A stretch of DNA of 64,000 bases, taken from assembly GCF_050624435.1 (NCBI RefSeq), contig NC_134545.1:86766063-86830062 (forward strand), given 5' to 3'. Source of the DNA: Tenrec ecaudatus (taxonomy: Eukaryota > Chordata > Mammalia > Afrosoricida > Tenrecidae). A model generated the notes under the pieces. That model searched no databases and was not told the origin of the DNA. It saw only the letters and a program-made list of their open reading frames with translations. Every line of letters begins with the position of its first letter. Positions within the stretch are counted from its first letter, which is position 1. Positions 22,980 through 33,854 of the stretch are shown in pieces. Position numbers and translations under genes: made by a program.

Positions 22980-23001
22980 CTATTTTTTGTTTGTTTGTTT
23001 T
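22980..23001 (-). mobile_element. Tail-only retro-insertion
   Basis: A 22-bp T-rich string (TATTTTTTGTTTGTTTGTTTT and one more base) sits between two exact copies of GCAATTGTAC, at 22970-22979 and 23002-23011. This is the footprint expected when only a poly(A) tail is reverse-transcribed into a new site. Confidence 0.65.
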
Positions 23002-23166
23002 GCAATTGTACAATTATGCTTGATTTAATTGTATTATGGATTGTTATATCTGTAAGAGCTCCCAATAAAATAAGAGTAATTTTTAAAAGAAGTAATTTCA
23101 TTTCGAAAAAAATAAAAGGTGGAAGAAGATGAACCAATGGGAAACAAAATTCTGAGGAGCACTATA

Positions 23167-23354
23167 CAGCGGTTCTCAACCTATGGGTCGCAACCCCTTT
23201 GGGGGTCAAATGACTGTCATGGGGGTGGCCCGATTTGTAACAGTAGCAAATGACAATTAGGAAGTAGCAACAAAAACAATTGTGTGGTTGGGGTCACCAC
23301 AACATGAGGAACTGTATTAGAGGGTCGAGGCATTAGGAAGGTTGAGAACCACTG
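23167..23354. mobile_element. SPIN-like hAT MITE, copy 1
   Basis: It starts CAGCGGTTCTCAACCTATGG, continues GTCGCAACCCCTTTGGGGGTC, and ends GGTTGAGAACCACTG. It has 188 bp and no ORF. The flanks do not show a clean 8-bp duplication, unlike the other two copies. Confidence 0.85.
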
Positions 23355-23910
23355 ATCTAAGATTACCATTTTAGAAGTACTACCTAAAAGAGAAAGACAA
23401 AGGGAAAAGGTGCCATGGAAACCACAGCAGAGACTTTCAACAAGAAGTTGTCAAAATGTCTTAGAGAGAAAAGGAAATAAAAATGTCCCTGAAAACCTCA
23501 GCAAAGGCTAGTTCAATGAAGCAGCAGTCTTAAGGATGAAGATGAGCAAAAGTGGAGTCAGCAAATGGAAAAGATCTTCACAAGAAACTGAATGTGCAAA
23601 GAAAGGGAGAGAGGTGGCAATGGACAGGTGAGAATGAAAATGTGAATTCTGAAAACAAGAAAGCAGAAGGAGACTGACGGAACAGAAATGAATGCAGGTT
23701 CTCCCAGCAGGTGAGCAGGTAAGGGAGGGGAGGCCGGGTTCACATCAGCTGAAAAAAATGAAGCCAACCGGTAGGACCCCTTCATATAAATTTGTAAGGG
23801 CTGTTGAAGAGATTACACACGGACTCAGTACCTGTGAAGCAAGCTTTCTTTTTGTTTGCAAAACTTTTTTTAAACTGTTGGTTTTGGTGATGAATTGTTG
23901 ATATAATAGT

Positions 23911-24110
23911 TTAATGCATTGACTTTGGAACCATAATGCCCGCCTTTGATATTCCCACCTCTGATATACAGCTCAATAGCGGGGGTGGGGGGGTGATCTT
24001 CATCAGGTTACTCAATCTCTCTGTGCCTCATTGCCCTCATCTTTAAAAGGGGAGGCTGTCACACAAGTGCTATGGAAGTATGAACTATTTTTATTTTCCA
24101 CTAGATTTTC
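23911..24110 (+). repeat. MIR SINE
   Basis: Ancient MIR text: GACTTTGGAACCATAATGCCC, then GTTACTCAATCTCTCTGTGCCTCATTGCCCTCATC, then TAAAAGGGGAGGCTGTCACAC. Confidence 0.7.
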
Positions 24111-24409
24111 ATCTCCATGACTATTTGACACCATTCTGTCTATTCAAAGCCTGGCATGTGTAGTAGGTGCTCGACTAAAATGCCGTGAATAAAGGCTGAC
24201 TACGCTGGAGTGAGAAAGGGCGGCTGGGAGGGAGAGGAAAAGTCCTGGGCGAGGGACGCGCTCCGTCTGAAGCTCAGCGGCGGCAGAGAGCCTCAGGCCG
24301 AGCCCCCCTGGGCCGCCCCGAAGCTCCCTTTGGGGCCACAGCACAGACGTAGCCAGCAAGGTCGAAGGCTCGCTCTGCATCTCCTGGGCGTCACTGTTAC
24401 ACCTCTCTA

Positions 24410-24645
24410 GAAGCTCCTCCCCCAGGATGCTCCTCCCCAGGAAGCCCCTCCCCAGGAAGCTCCGCCCCCAGGATGCTCTTCCCCAGGAAGCCCCTCCCCT
24501 AGAAGTCCCTCCCCTAAAAGCTCCTCCCCCAGGAAGCCACACACCCCTAAAGCCCCTCCCCGGGAAGCTCCTCCCCAGGATGCTCCTCCCCAGGAAGCTC
24601 CTCCCCAGGAAGCTCCTCCCCCGGGGACGCTCCGAAGCTCCTCCC
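24410..24645. repeat. 15-bp minisatellite in the HPS6 promoter
   Basis: About fifteen diverged units of CTCCTCCCCAGGAAG run head to tail just upstream of HPS6. Variants carry GATG, ATAAAAG-like or extra C positions, and the array is interrupted by CACACACCCC near 24538. Each unit combines a CCTCCCC box (Sp1/KLF-like) with AGGAAG (ETS-like GGAA core). Because 15 is divisible by three, both strands show spurious repetitive ORFs here. Confidence 0.85.
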
Positions 24646-24838
24646 CTGGCGGGCGGCGTCACGCTGATGAAGATCCGGGCGGGGCGGAATCGGTTCCCCG
24701 CTCTGACTGCGGCTCACCTCATCGACCGGGGGCGGAAGTCTCCGCCTGCTCCGGACCTCCCGCGAAACCCCGCACCGAGAGCCGGGCCCCGGCCCACCGG
24801 ACACCGGATGCTGGTCGTGGCCCGGCGCAGGCAGCACC
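24646..24838 (+). promoter_or_regulatory. HPS6: HPS6 core promoter / 5' UTR
   Basis: CpG-rich sequence directly upstream of the start codon. It contains a GC box (GGGCGGGGCGG) at about 24677-24687 and a CRE-like CGTCACG near 24657. No TATA box is visible. The transcription start cannot be fixed from sequence. Confidence 0.65.
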
Positions 24839-27253
24839 ATGAAGCGCGCGGGGACTCTTCGCCTGCTCTCAGACCTCAGTGACTTCAGCGGCGCGGCCCG
24901 GCTCCGGGAGTTGCTGGCGGGAGACCCGGCTGTCCGAGTCCGCTGCAGCCCGGACGGCCGCCACCTGCTGCTGCTGCGACCCCCAGGGGCGCCAGCCCCG
25001 CAGTTGCTGGTCGCAGTGCATGGGCCTGGCTCGGAGCTGGAGCGTGCCTGGTCGGCTGGCCAACCCCAGCCACTGGACGCCTTCTTCCTGCCGTGGCCAG
25101 CGAGGCCCGTGCTGGTCCTGGTCTGGGAGAGTGGCTTAACCGAGTTGTGGGGTGTTGGGGTAGGGCCTGGCTGGCAGCTGCTGCAGAGCACCGAGCTGTG
25201 CCCGAGTGGTGGAGCCCACGTGGTGGCTGTGGCAGCATCCCGAGGTCACCTGGTATGGTGTGAAGAAAGTCAGGTGAGAGATGAGGGCCAATTGGGGCCA
25301 CCTGAAGCCACTTTCAGCCACCGCGTGTGCGTCCGAAGCCTGGAACCCAACAGGGAGGTGGTCCCTGCCCTGGGCCACACACACATCCTGCTACACCACT
25401 GTCCGCCCTTTGGACTGCTGGCCTCCCGCAGGGACCTCTACCTGGTACCCACTGCTACCACCTGGTCTGGGGTGGCCCATATTCTGCTCATCTGGACCCC
25501 AAGCAAGGGCAGGGTGAGGGTGTCTGCCCCATCTCTTGGCCTGGCTCACAGTAAGAACCTGAACCCTGGACGAGGGGATACATGGGACTTCCGGATCCTG
25601 CTCCGAAGCCTTCCTGGGCTGCTGTCTCCCAGGCAGCCATTGGCTGTACATACCTCGGCCCCAGTCTCCCAGGGCCTGCTGATGCTTGACTTCAGGGGCA
25701 CTGTGAGCCTGGTTCATCCCCATGGCAGTACCCGGCCCGTGGGAATACTGCACGAACCACCAATGGGCCCACCGGGGTCTGCAGCACTGGGGACATTTCA
25801 GGGCACCCTGGCCTGTGTACTGGGCTCCACCTTGGAACTGCTGGACATGGGCAGCGGACAGCTGCTGGAGCGGAAGGTCCTGAGTACGGACCGAGTGCAT
25901 CTGCTGGAGCCCCTAGCCCCTGGCCTGGAAGACAAGCAAGAGCCAGAGGCCAGGGGTGGAGTTCGTTTGCTTTCAGCCGTGGGCCTGTTTGGAGTGGGCT
26001 GGGAGGCCCCGCAGGCCCTTGAGCTGCCCTCGGCTGAGGACCTGGTGTTTGAGGAGGCCTGTGGATACTATCAGCGGCGCAGCCTGCGAGGTGCCCAGCT
26101 CACCCCAGAGGAACTGAGACATAACAGCACCTTCCAGGCGCCTCAGGCCCTGGCCTCCATCCTCCGGGGCCACCTGTCCCCGTCCACACTGTTGACCACT
26201 CTGAGGGTCGAACTTCGGGATTACCGGGGCTTAGAGCAACTCAAGGCCCAGCTGGTGACTGGGGATGAGGAGGAGGCGGGCTGGACTGAGCTAGCAGAGC
26301 AGGAAGTAGCACGCCTGCTGAGGACCGAGTTGATGGGAGACGAGCTGGCCGAGCTGAACACCATTTTCCAAACCCTTCCTACAGCAGCCTGGGGTGCCAC
26401 CCACAGGGCCCTGCAGCTCCAGCTTGACAGGGCTGGCAGATTGAGGTCCCAAGCTCCCCCTGAAGTGTGGAAGAAGGTCTTGGGGGGCACAGCAGCTGGA
26501 AAGGAGCCCCCCAATGGGATCCTGCCACCCTTTGAGCTCCTGTGCCGGTGCCTCTGCAGGCTGGAACCTCGATGGCTGCCATCCTTTGTGGAGCTGGCCC
26601 AGCAGCAGGGTGGGCCGGGCTGGGGTACCGGGGGCCCCGGGCTGCCACTGTATCGCAGAGCCCTGGCAGTGCTTGCTGAGGAGGGGCCCAGGCCTGAGGC
26701 CCTGGAGCTGGAGCTGCTGCTGAGTAGTGGGCGCCCCAAGGCTGTGCTGCAGGCTGTGGGGCAGCTGATTCAGAAGGAGCAGTGGGAGCGGGCCCTGGAG
26801 GCTGGCCTAGCCCTGGGCTCCTCCAGCCCACTGCTTCGAAGTGAGATCTTCAAGCTGCTGCTGGCCGAGTTTGCTCAACACCGCCGGCTGGACCCCCACT
26901 TTCCCCTCCTTCATCGCCTGTGCCCCCCAGACCTGGCTCCCACCGAGCTCCTGCTTCTCCTGCAGAAGCACCTGCCAGATGAGGAGGAGCCCCCCGCCCC
27001 ATTCTCTGCGCCTGGGGCTGAGCCCACTCTTACTGTGGGCTTGCTCAGAGCCCTGCTGGAGCAGACGGGGGCTCAAGGACAGCCCTCAGGTCCCCCAGTT
27101 GTAAACCTATTTGAGGACATTCTGTGGGACCCAGGCACTCCACCCCCCACACCGCCTCGAGGATCTGTGACCGCCCTCCAGGCACCTGAGCCCCCGGCTA
27201 TGGAGACCTGGGCGCCATCCGTGCAGGATTTCTGTGTGACTGATACACACTGA
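24839..27253 (+). CDS. HPS6: HPS6, BLOC-2 complex subunit 3
   Basis: HPS6 (Hermansky-Pudlak syndrome 6 protein) forms BLOC-2 with HPS3 and HPS5. The complex directs cargo to melanosomes, platelet dense granules and other lysosome-related organelles, and HPS6 links it to dynactin. The gene is one uninterrupted exon, as in other mammals. The start [13 protein letters not shown] sits in a GCACCATGA context. The N-terminal half (about 1-400) is the WD40-like propeller region. The conserved block [20 protein letters not shown] falls near residue 403, and the C-terminal half is leucine-rich and helical. The ORF has 804 residues against 775 in human. The excess lies at the C-terminus, where one extra base shifts the frame just before the ancestral stop (see findings). 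The AATACA-containing sequence near 27350-27380 may serve as a weak polyadenylation signal. No paralogue fits better. Confidence 0.98.
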   Translation: MKRAGTLRLLSDLSDFSGAARLRELLAGDPAVRVRCSPDGRHLLLLRPPGAPAPQLLVAVHGPGSELERAWSAGQPQPLDAFFLPWPARPVLVLVWESGLTELWGVGVGPGWQLLQSTELCPSGGAHVVAVAASRGHLVWCEESQVRDEGQLGPPEATFSHRVCVRSLEPNREVVPALGHTHILLHHCPPFGLLASRRDLYLVPTATTWSGVAHILLIWTPSKGRVRVSAPSLGLAHSKNLNPGRGDTWDFRILLRSLPGLLSPRQPLAVHTSAPVSQGLLMLDFRGTVSLVHPHGSTRPVGILHEPPMGPPGSAALGTFQGTLACVLGSTLELLDMGSGQLLERKVLSTDRVHLLEPLAPGLEDKQEPEARGGVRLLSAVGLFGVGWEAPQALELPSAEDLVFEEACGYYQRRSLRGAQLTPEELRHNSTFQAPQALASILRGHLSPSTLLTTLRVELRDYRGLEQLKAQLVTGDEEEAGWTELAEQEVARLLRTELMGDELAELNTIFQTLPTAAWGATHRALQLQLDRAGRLRSQAPPEVWKKVLGGTAAGKEPPNGILPPFELLCRCLCRLEPRWLPSFVELAQQQGGPGWGTGGPGLPLYRRALAVLAEEGPRPEALELELLLSSGRPKAVLQAVGQLIQKEQWERALEAGLALGSSSPLLRSEIFKLLLAEFAQHRRLDPHFPLLHRLCPPDLAPTELLLLLQKHLPDEEEPPAPFSAPGAEPTLTVGLLRALLEQTGAQGQPSGPPVVNLFEDILWDPGTPPPTPPRGSVTALQAPEPPAMETWAPSVQDFCVTDTH

Positions 27254-27299
27254 AACCATTGCTAAGGCCTATCGATCAGGGACACTGCACAGGAGTTGA

Positions 27300-29370
27300 A
27301 GGGGGCCCATGGGACCTGTGTGTGCAATATTCTCACTTCTGGAGCCATTTTAAATACATGTACTCCTGTTAAATACATACCCAGTTTGTGTGATTTGTAA
27401 CACGGGGGTCTTCCAGGACTGTAGTTTGTAGAGGGGGTGGTTGAAGCTGGTTGTAGGCGAAAGTGGCCACTTCTAATAGCGATGATAGTTTTGAGCATTT
27501 ACTGTGCGCTGCCAGGTCCTCAACTGATCTTCATATAATTCTCTGCATAATGCATCTCATGACCCCACTGGAAAAGTACATATACTGTCCTCATTTTGGA
27601 AGTGAAGAGGTCAAGAGATTTTTCTTTTTTTTTTTTCTTTCCTCTTAGAGATCTAAAAAGATTTTTCTTGTGATTTGCCTGAAGTCAGTCAACTAGAAAG
27701 CAGCAGCTCTAGGACTGGAACCCAGGATTCTGGCGTAACCACCTCCCTGCACAGCCCAGGAGCCTCCTACCTTGCTTCTCTAGCGTGGGAGGAGATGGGA
27801 CTCTACACACCACACCCTCCCTTTCTCGACTCCCCTTGTTCCTGAATAGGGACTCTTAGGGTCCAGAGCCTGCATCGTGTCCTCCAGGATTCCTGGAGCA
27901 GCTCCTGAGTTACGGGAAGATTTGCCAGGGACAGGAGGGCTGCCTGTAGAGCTCTCTGACTTAGTAACAAGCCACGGGGACAGGGCTGCTCACCTGCCTC
28001 TGAACGACCTAACCCATGAAACTAGGGCATCTCCACACGGATGTCTCTGCTCATCTGTTTTTATCCAACAGACATCCTCTCAAGAGGCCTGGCACTGTGC
28101 CCTCTTCTGCCAAAGGGGCCCCTCAGCTCATCCTAAGTTTTAAGCTTTGGTGATGCTTAGGGGGCATCATCTTAGGGTTCCAGCTGTCCCTTAGATTTGT
28201 TCAAGGCTTGCGGCCTGCTAAGCCTCAATGGCCAGATAGCACTGGCAACAGTTCTTTCTCTTCTGAAGCGTGGGATGCTGCCCTTCAGGCTTGTCCAAGG
28301 CCAGTGTTGGCTCCTGAGCCATCTGCATAGCCAAGTCCTAAAAGAGATGCTCAGCCTCTCTGAAATTTAGGAATTTGGGCCTCATCTAGGGCTCCACCCA
28401 AGCTGTTTTGCTAACTCCTAGACTCTGATTACTAGCCTTTAAGGTGCTGAGCCTCTTAGAGGTTCAAGACTAGGAAGCATTTCTTGAGCCTCCATCTTAG
28501 CTCCTTCCTGGCCAGGGAGGGGTCCCCACTTCTTGGTCTCGAATCTGGGCCCATTTTGGCTGCTCCATGTAAAGCCGAGGTAGACAGGAGCAGGAATCTG
28601 TTTGGTGCTTTGGAATCATTGTTCGTTCTTCTCAGCCTGAGACATGGCTTGGGCCTATACTCAGGGATTATTCTCAATGGGACCCAAAGTCCTAGGCACA
28701 TGAGGGGAGCCCAAATTATCTTTGGAGGCATAAGGAGTAAGGAAGTTTCTCAGGCTTGCACTCTAGTAGGGCCTACCAATAGGGGCTCCCCAGCCTGGCA
28801 GCTTTAAGCAGTAGGCTTAGGGGGATTTTCAGTAGACGCTACAGATGGGATACCTGATTACTTTGGCCCTATCAACTCAGAGATATCTGCATATACTCGT
28901 TTGTGACTGGGTTTTAGTGGAATGTGTGAGAGGGCATCAAAGATGGGTCCAGGTAATGGTCTAAATCAGAGATCTCTGAGTGGTGGGTAGGAGCCCTAGG
29001 TCCCATGTCCGATTGTGTTCTAGGACCAGAAGTCCCTGCACAGAAGGGCTCTTGAGTCATTGGCCTCTGAACAGGGTGCTGGCCCTTGGGGAATTAGGAG
29101 ACCCGGTAGCTGAGGATGCTCAGATCAAGGAGGAAGTTCAAAGTTGAAAATTTTGAGAAGTTGATAAGGTTCCAGCCCTGAAGTTCATAGGCAAGAGAGG
29201 GAAGGAAGTTCAGGGTGTTCCTCCATGGGTGTGCCTCACCCTGGGAATTCTCAAGCTGGCCTGACAGAGAAAGAGAACACTAGGCTGCAGGCACACCATG
29301 CAGTAGCCCAAACAAAACCAGGTTGCATACCGGGCAAGGAAGAGAAAAAGCAAAGTCTGAGGGTCCCTTG
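27300..29370. other. HPS6 downstream region, no gene seen
   Basis: Mostly unassigned sequence. An inverted MIR-like copy lies at about 27480-27760 (…CATGACCCCACTGGAAAAGTACATATAC…TCCTCATTTTGGAAG), interrupted by a T-rich string near 27620-27640. ORFs at 27877-28143 and 28484-28807 have no recognisable domain. Confidence 0.5.
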
Positions 29371-29555
29371 TCAGGAGCCCTGCTGCCACAGTGGTTATGC
29401 ATTAGGCTGCTAACCTTAAGGTAAGCAGTTCGAAACTGCCCCACTGGTTGTTCCTCAGGAGAAAGACAGGGCTTTCTACTCCTGTAAAGAGTTAAGAGTC
29501 TGCCTTATCCTAGAAAGTCACTTAGTCAGAATTGACTCAATGAGTTGATCTCCCT
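29371..29555 (+). mobile_element. AfroSINE, plus strand
   Basis: AGGAGCCCTGCTGCCACAGTGG, then GCATTAGGCTGCTAACC, then B-box-like CAGTTCGAAACTGCC, body GGAGAAAGACAGGGC and tail CACTTAGTCAGAATTGACTC. Confidence 0.9.
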
Positions 29556-29965
29556 TTTGCCCACCCGTCATCCCACCCATGCCAGTCCCAGCCCTTAATC
29601 TCCCTTCCTTGAACACACCACCTGCTGACTCAGCCAGACCACAGTACTACAGTGACCCCAGTTTCCAACCTGCACTAACCAAAGGCGAGCGCTCCATCCC
29701 TCCCTCTCCATGCTGCCTTGGGACTTGGACCCGGCAGCCAGTCCGTTGGCCAATGCCCAATGGCCACTCCTCTCCTGCCATATTCCTGTCCCTGGTGGAG
29801 GCTAGGATTGTCAGTAGGTCTGATAAATGACTTCCTTCTTAGATCCCATCTTGCCTTATGAGAGTATTCTAACAAGCAAGTCTGATCAAGTCCGGCACCT
29901 ACTTCAGTGTTCAGTACTCCTATCCAAGAGGTTTGAGCACCCACAACAGATTTATTTGTGCCTTC

Positions 29966-30167
29966 TCCTGCCCTCCCATAACTCTTTGTGCATACACTCT
30001 AAAAAAAAATTCATCACATTATGTTGTCATTGTCTAATGATCTGTTTTGTCTCCCTAACTAGGCCACATGTTTCTAGAGGCAGAGATCATGGCTATCTTT
30101 TTGCCTGGCTTTCAGTAGATATAGCAATTCCTATTGTGGATGCAGTAATTGACTGATGAGAATAGAC
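29966..30167 (+). repeat. Direct repeat left of the RTE copy
   Basis: About 200 bp matches 33587-33786 in the same orientation. Shared anchors are CTCCCATAA.TCTTTGT, CTAACTAGGC and CAGTAA.TG.C.GATGAGAATA. The central part looks like an old L2/MIR-type 3' end, but the similarity extends past it. Confidence 0.6.
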
Positions 30168-30730
30168 CACGAGTCCATCAGTTTGTAGTACTGTGGTGGC
30201 TGTGTGTTGCTGTGATCCTGAAGGCTATGTCACTGGTATTTCACATACCAGCCGGGCCACCCTAGGGAACAAGTTTCAGCAAAACTTCCAAACTAAGAAC
30301 AGACTACGAAAAAGTAAAAGGCTGTCCACTTCAGAGGACTTAGCTACGGAAAACCCTCTAGGTAGCATCAAAACATTTGTCAGTTACTGAACACCTAATG
30401 ACTAGACACGGAACATTGTCAGAGACAGTGCCAGAAGATGAGCTCTTCAGGTCGAAAGGTACTCGAAGTATGCTTGAGGAAGAGCTGCCTCCTCAAAGAA
30501 GAGCCGACCATGATGTGCAGGATGAAGTGCAACCTTCATCTGCTGATGGGGCACAACTCCAAATGAAAAGAAACAGCTGCAAAAATCTACTAATCAGAAC
30601 TTGGAATGTACAAAGTATGAACTTGGAGTGTACAAAGTATGAACTTAGAATGTACAAAGTATGAACTTGGAGTGTATGAATCAGAACTAGGAAAATTGGA
30701 AGTCTTTAAAAATGAAATGGAATGCAAAAA

Positions 30731-31001
30731 TGTTCCAACCCGCAGGAACGACAACACGGACCCTGGAGAAGGGAGTGGGAATTGGGGGGACAAGAGACAC
30801 GAGAAATGGAGACAAGACAGCAGTCTGATCAAGTCTCGTTTATTGAGTAAAAGGCTACAGCTTATATAGGCCAGGGAAAGGGAAACAAGCCGCAGGTGTT
30901 TCCTTGAGAACAGTGACCGCAGATCAAACAGTTCCTGTGCAAAGTTACAGAGCTCAGGCAATAAAGACCAAGACAATGGCCGGGCCTCACGGCTCCCAAC
31001 A
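30731..31001 (-). mobile_element. Solo LTR in the RTE copy, minus strand
   Basis: A 271-bp insertion, TGTTCCAACC...GGCTCCCAACA, is flanked by the exact duplication CAAAAA at 30725-30730 and 31002-31007. On the minus strand GGCCTATATAAGC (TATA) precedes CTCAATAAACGAG (polyadenylation signal). Confidence 0.9.
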
Positions 31002-32905
31002 CAAAAAGATCAATATTCTAGATGTCAGTGAGCTGAAATGGACTAGCATTGGCCATTCTGAATCAGAAAATCATGATTTACCATGCCAGAAGTGACACTC
31101 CAAGAGGAACAGCGTTGCATTTGTCACCTGAAAGGACATTTTGAGATCTCTCTTCAAGTACAATGCTGTCGGTGATAAGATAGGATAGTGTTTACCTGCA
31201 GCAAGGAAATCCAACCAATACAACTATTATTCAAACTTAGACACCAACCACTAAAGCTGATGATAAAGGAATTGAAAACTCTACAAATGTCTTCTGTAGG
31301 AAATTGATCAACTATGCAATCAAGATGCATCAATAATTATTGGAGGTTGATGTGTCAATATTAGAAACAAAAAGATGAAAAAGAAAGAAACAAAAAGAAG
31401 TTGGAACAACAAAAACAGTAGTTGGAAAATACGGACTTGGTGATAGAAACAAAACTGAAAATCATGATAGAATTTTGCAAGTCCAATGATTTATTCATAG
31501 CAAGGACCTTTGTCAACAACACAAAAATCCGCTGGACACATGGACTTTTCAAAGTAGAATACAGAGAAAACATTGTCTACATCTGTGGGAACAGAGGATG
31601 GAGAAGCTCACTTTGGCAGTTAAAATAGGCCAGGGACCAACTGGTACAGACCACCAATTGCTCATCTATAAGTTCAAGTTTAAGTTGCAGAAAATGAAAG
31701 CAAGTCCATGAGGGCCAAAATACAACCATGAGGATGTCCCACCAAAATGTTGGAAACATCTGAAGAACAGATTTGATGCATGAAACACTAACGAGAGAAG
31801 ACTTGATGAATTGTGAGATGACATCAAGAACATCAAACATGAATGAAAAGAAACAGCTGCATGAAGAAAGCAAGAAGAAACAAAAGCTCAAAGTGGATGT
31901 CAGGAAAGACTCTCAAACTTGTTCTTGAGCATAGAGTAGCTAAATCAAGTGGAAGAAATGATTAAATCAGAGAGCGGAACAGAACATTTCAAAGGGCAGC
32001 TTGAGAAGACAAAGTCAAATATTATAACGAAATGTGCAAAGCCCTAAAGTTAGAAAACCAAAAAGAAACGTGCAAGCCTCACATTGCAATACTGAGAGAT
32101 TCTATGGGGAAAATATCAAATGGTTCAGGAAGCATCAAAAGAAAATGGAAAGCACACAGTCATTGTACCAAAAATAACTAGTCTAAAAAATAATAATACC
32201 TACTCAATATTTCACCATTTCAGAAGGTAGCATATGAGCAAGAACCAATGATGCTGAAGAAAAAGCCAAGCTGTACTGAAAGCATTAGCCAAAAAGAAAG
32301 CTCTAAAAATGGATGGAATTCCAATGGAAATGTTTCAACATTTGGAAGCCCTTATTTGTCTCTACCAAGAAATTTGGAAGAGAGTTACTTGGCGAACTGA
32401 CTGGAAAAGATCCATATTTGTGTCCGTTCCAAAGAAAGGTGACCCAACAGAATGCTCAGATTATAGAACAATGTCATTGACATCACATGCAAGTGGAATT
32501 TTGCTGAAGGTCATGCAACAATGCTCGCAGCTGTACATTGAAAGGGAGCTGCTAGGGGTTCTGGATGGATTCAGAAGAGGATGTGAAATAAATGACATCA
32601 TTGCTGATATCAGATAGATCTGAAGGCAGAGGATCCCGAAACAAAGCTGCCTTGCAGCAAGTACAGCTAGAAGGCTCCTTCAAAGCAAGGATGGTGAGAC
32701 TTCGCCTCACATACTTTGGGCATGTTATCAGGAGAGACCAGTCCCTAGAGGACATCATACTTGGTAAAATAGAGGGGCAGCAAAAAAGAGGAAGCTCTCA
32801 ACAAGATGGATTGGCACAGTGGCTGCACCATGGGCCCCAACATAAGAATAACTGACAATGGCACAGACCCTGGGCAGTGTTTCCTTCTGTTGTGCATCAG
32901 GTCAC

Positions 32906-33537
32906 TGAGATAGTTTATTGTGCCAGCCTGGCCGATAAACACAAGTGGGATTAATTGAAGGGCGGAGAGATAAGTGGCTCGGTGAGCCTCGCCTTTCTTG
33001 TCTCTCGCTCTTTAATCATTGGACCAGTGTGCAGCTGCCTTGCTTGTTCTGTGCCTCAATTTAAAGGGCATGCTACCTGTGGAATGCCTAGCCTGTGGAC
33101 TGTGTCGCTGTAAGTTGTGGTCCTTTTAACACCACGGGAATGAAATTTACATCTCCAGAGCTTAGGACTGACGGTGACCTGGCTGACAGTTGGTGACCTG
33201 CCTTGCTCTCTGCCCCCTGTGCTGGGATAGCCTAGCTCTCTATCTCTACAGAGGATTACCTGACAGCCCTCAAGACTTGAAGGACTGACTGCTAGTGTCA
33301 CAGCTCTCTCACAGGAGTGAGTCGCACTGAGCCATTTGTACTGCTTTATAATTTAACTGTTCATTTCTTGTATTATATATCAATCTGTTTATAACTTAAC
33401 TGTTCATTTCTTGTATTATATATCTATGTTTATAATTTAACTGTTCATTTCTTGTGTTATATATCTATCTTTACAAATATATATATATAATTATCAGCAA
33501 TCTGGTTTTATCTCTCTAGAGAACCCTGTCTAACATA
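32906..33537 (+). mobile_element. ERVL-like solo LTR
   Basis: The 632-bp element begins TGAGATAGTTTATTGTGCC and ends CTAGAGAACCCTGTCTAACATA, the start and end style of MLT2/ERVL LTRs. The 5-bp duplication GTCAC (32901-32905 and 33538-33542) fits class III retroviruses. The RTE tail resumes at 33538. It contains a triplicated 41-43 bp unit near its 3' end. Confidence 0.75.
33346..33475. repeat. Tandem triplication within the LTR
   Basis: Three units of 41-43 bp, each TTATAA.TTAACTGTTCATTTCTTGT.TTATATATC, start at 33346, 33389 and 33430. Confidence 0.85.
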
Positions 33538-33586
33538 GTCACTCTGAGTCAGAACTGACTCAATGGGACCGTATACCGTAACATCT

Positions 33587-33786
33587 CCTCTTCTCCCATA
33601 ATTCTTTGTACATACCTCTAAAACACTCTCAAATTGTGTTGTGGTTGTCCAATCATTTGTTTGTCTTCCTAACTAGGCAACTTGTTCCTGGAGGCAACGA
33701 TTATGGCCATTTCTATTTTGGCCAAGCTTAAAGTAGGACTATTTATTATCATTGGGGACGCAGTAACTGGCCGATGAGAATATGCA
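33587..33786 (+). repeat. Direct repeat right of the RTE copy
   Basis: Partner of 29966-30167. The two flank a 3.4-kb block made of the RTE copy and its nested LTRs. Confidence 0.6.
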
Positions 33787-33854
33787 TTTATGATATAAGC
33801 TCTGGACTTTAGGAATTTTCTGGCTTTCTTCTCACAGTCAAACTTTACTATTTG

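Larger units (their letters stand above)
21010..23095 (+). mobile_element. Older L1-type 3' copy, host of nested insertions
   Basis: The copy runs from the GA-rich start near 21030 through GAAGATAAAATGGGTGCAAAAG-type modules. It is cut at 21990 by a second L1 copy and resumes at 22956 with the same AAACTGATGGTGG. It ends near GAGCTCCCAATAAAATAAGAG at about 23070. The left boundary is approximate. Confidence 0.75.
30172..33575 (+). mobile_element. RTE LINE copy, near full length, decayed
   Basis: The 5' region starts near CATCAGTTTGTAGTACTGTGG (30176). The ORF remnants follow the RTE order. An N-terminal block contains LEEELPPQRRADHD near 30470 and an endonuclease start (NLLIRTWNVQSMN near 30590; ILDVSELKWT near 31012). 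A later endonuclease block reads IEFCKSNDLFIARTFV near 31470, and the RT fingers read DWKRSIFVSVPKKGDPTECS near 32400. A C-terminal block and the GCACAGACCCTGGGCAGTG tail close it near 32860-32905. Large parts of RT, including YADD, are deleted, and many stops are present. Two LTRs interrupt it. Confidence 0.85.

Noticed and set aside
24144-24662. 172-codon minus-strand ORF with repeated SFLGR units upstream of HPS6
   Set aside because: It is produced by the 15-bp minisatellite, whose unit length is a multiple of three. There is no family, start context or splice support.
24547-25191. Long antisense ORFs overlapping the HPS6 start
   Set aside because: These are GC-rich shadow frames of the HPS6 coding sequence with no independent evidence.
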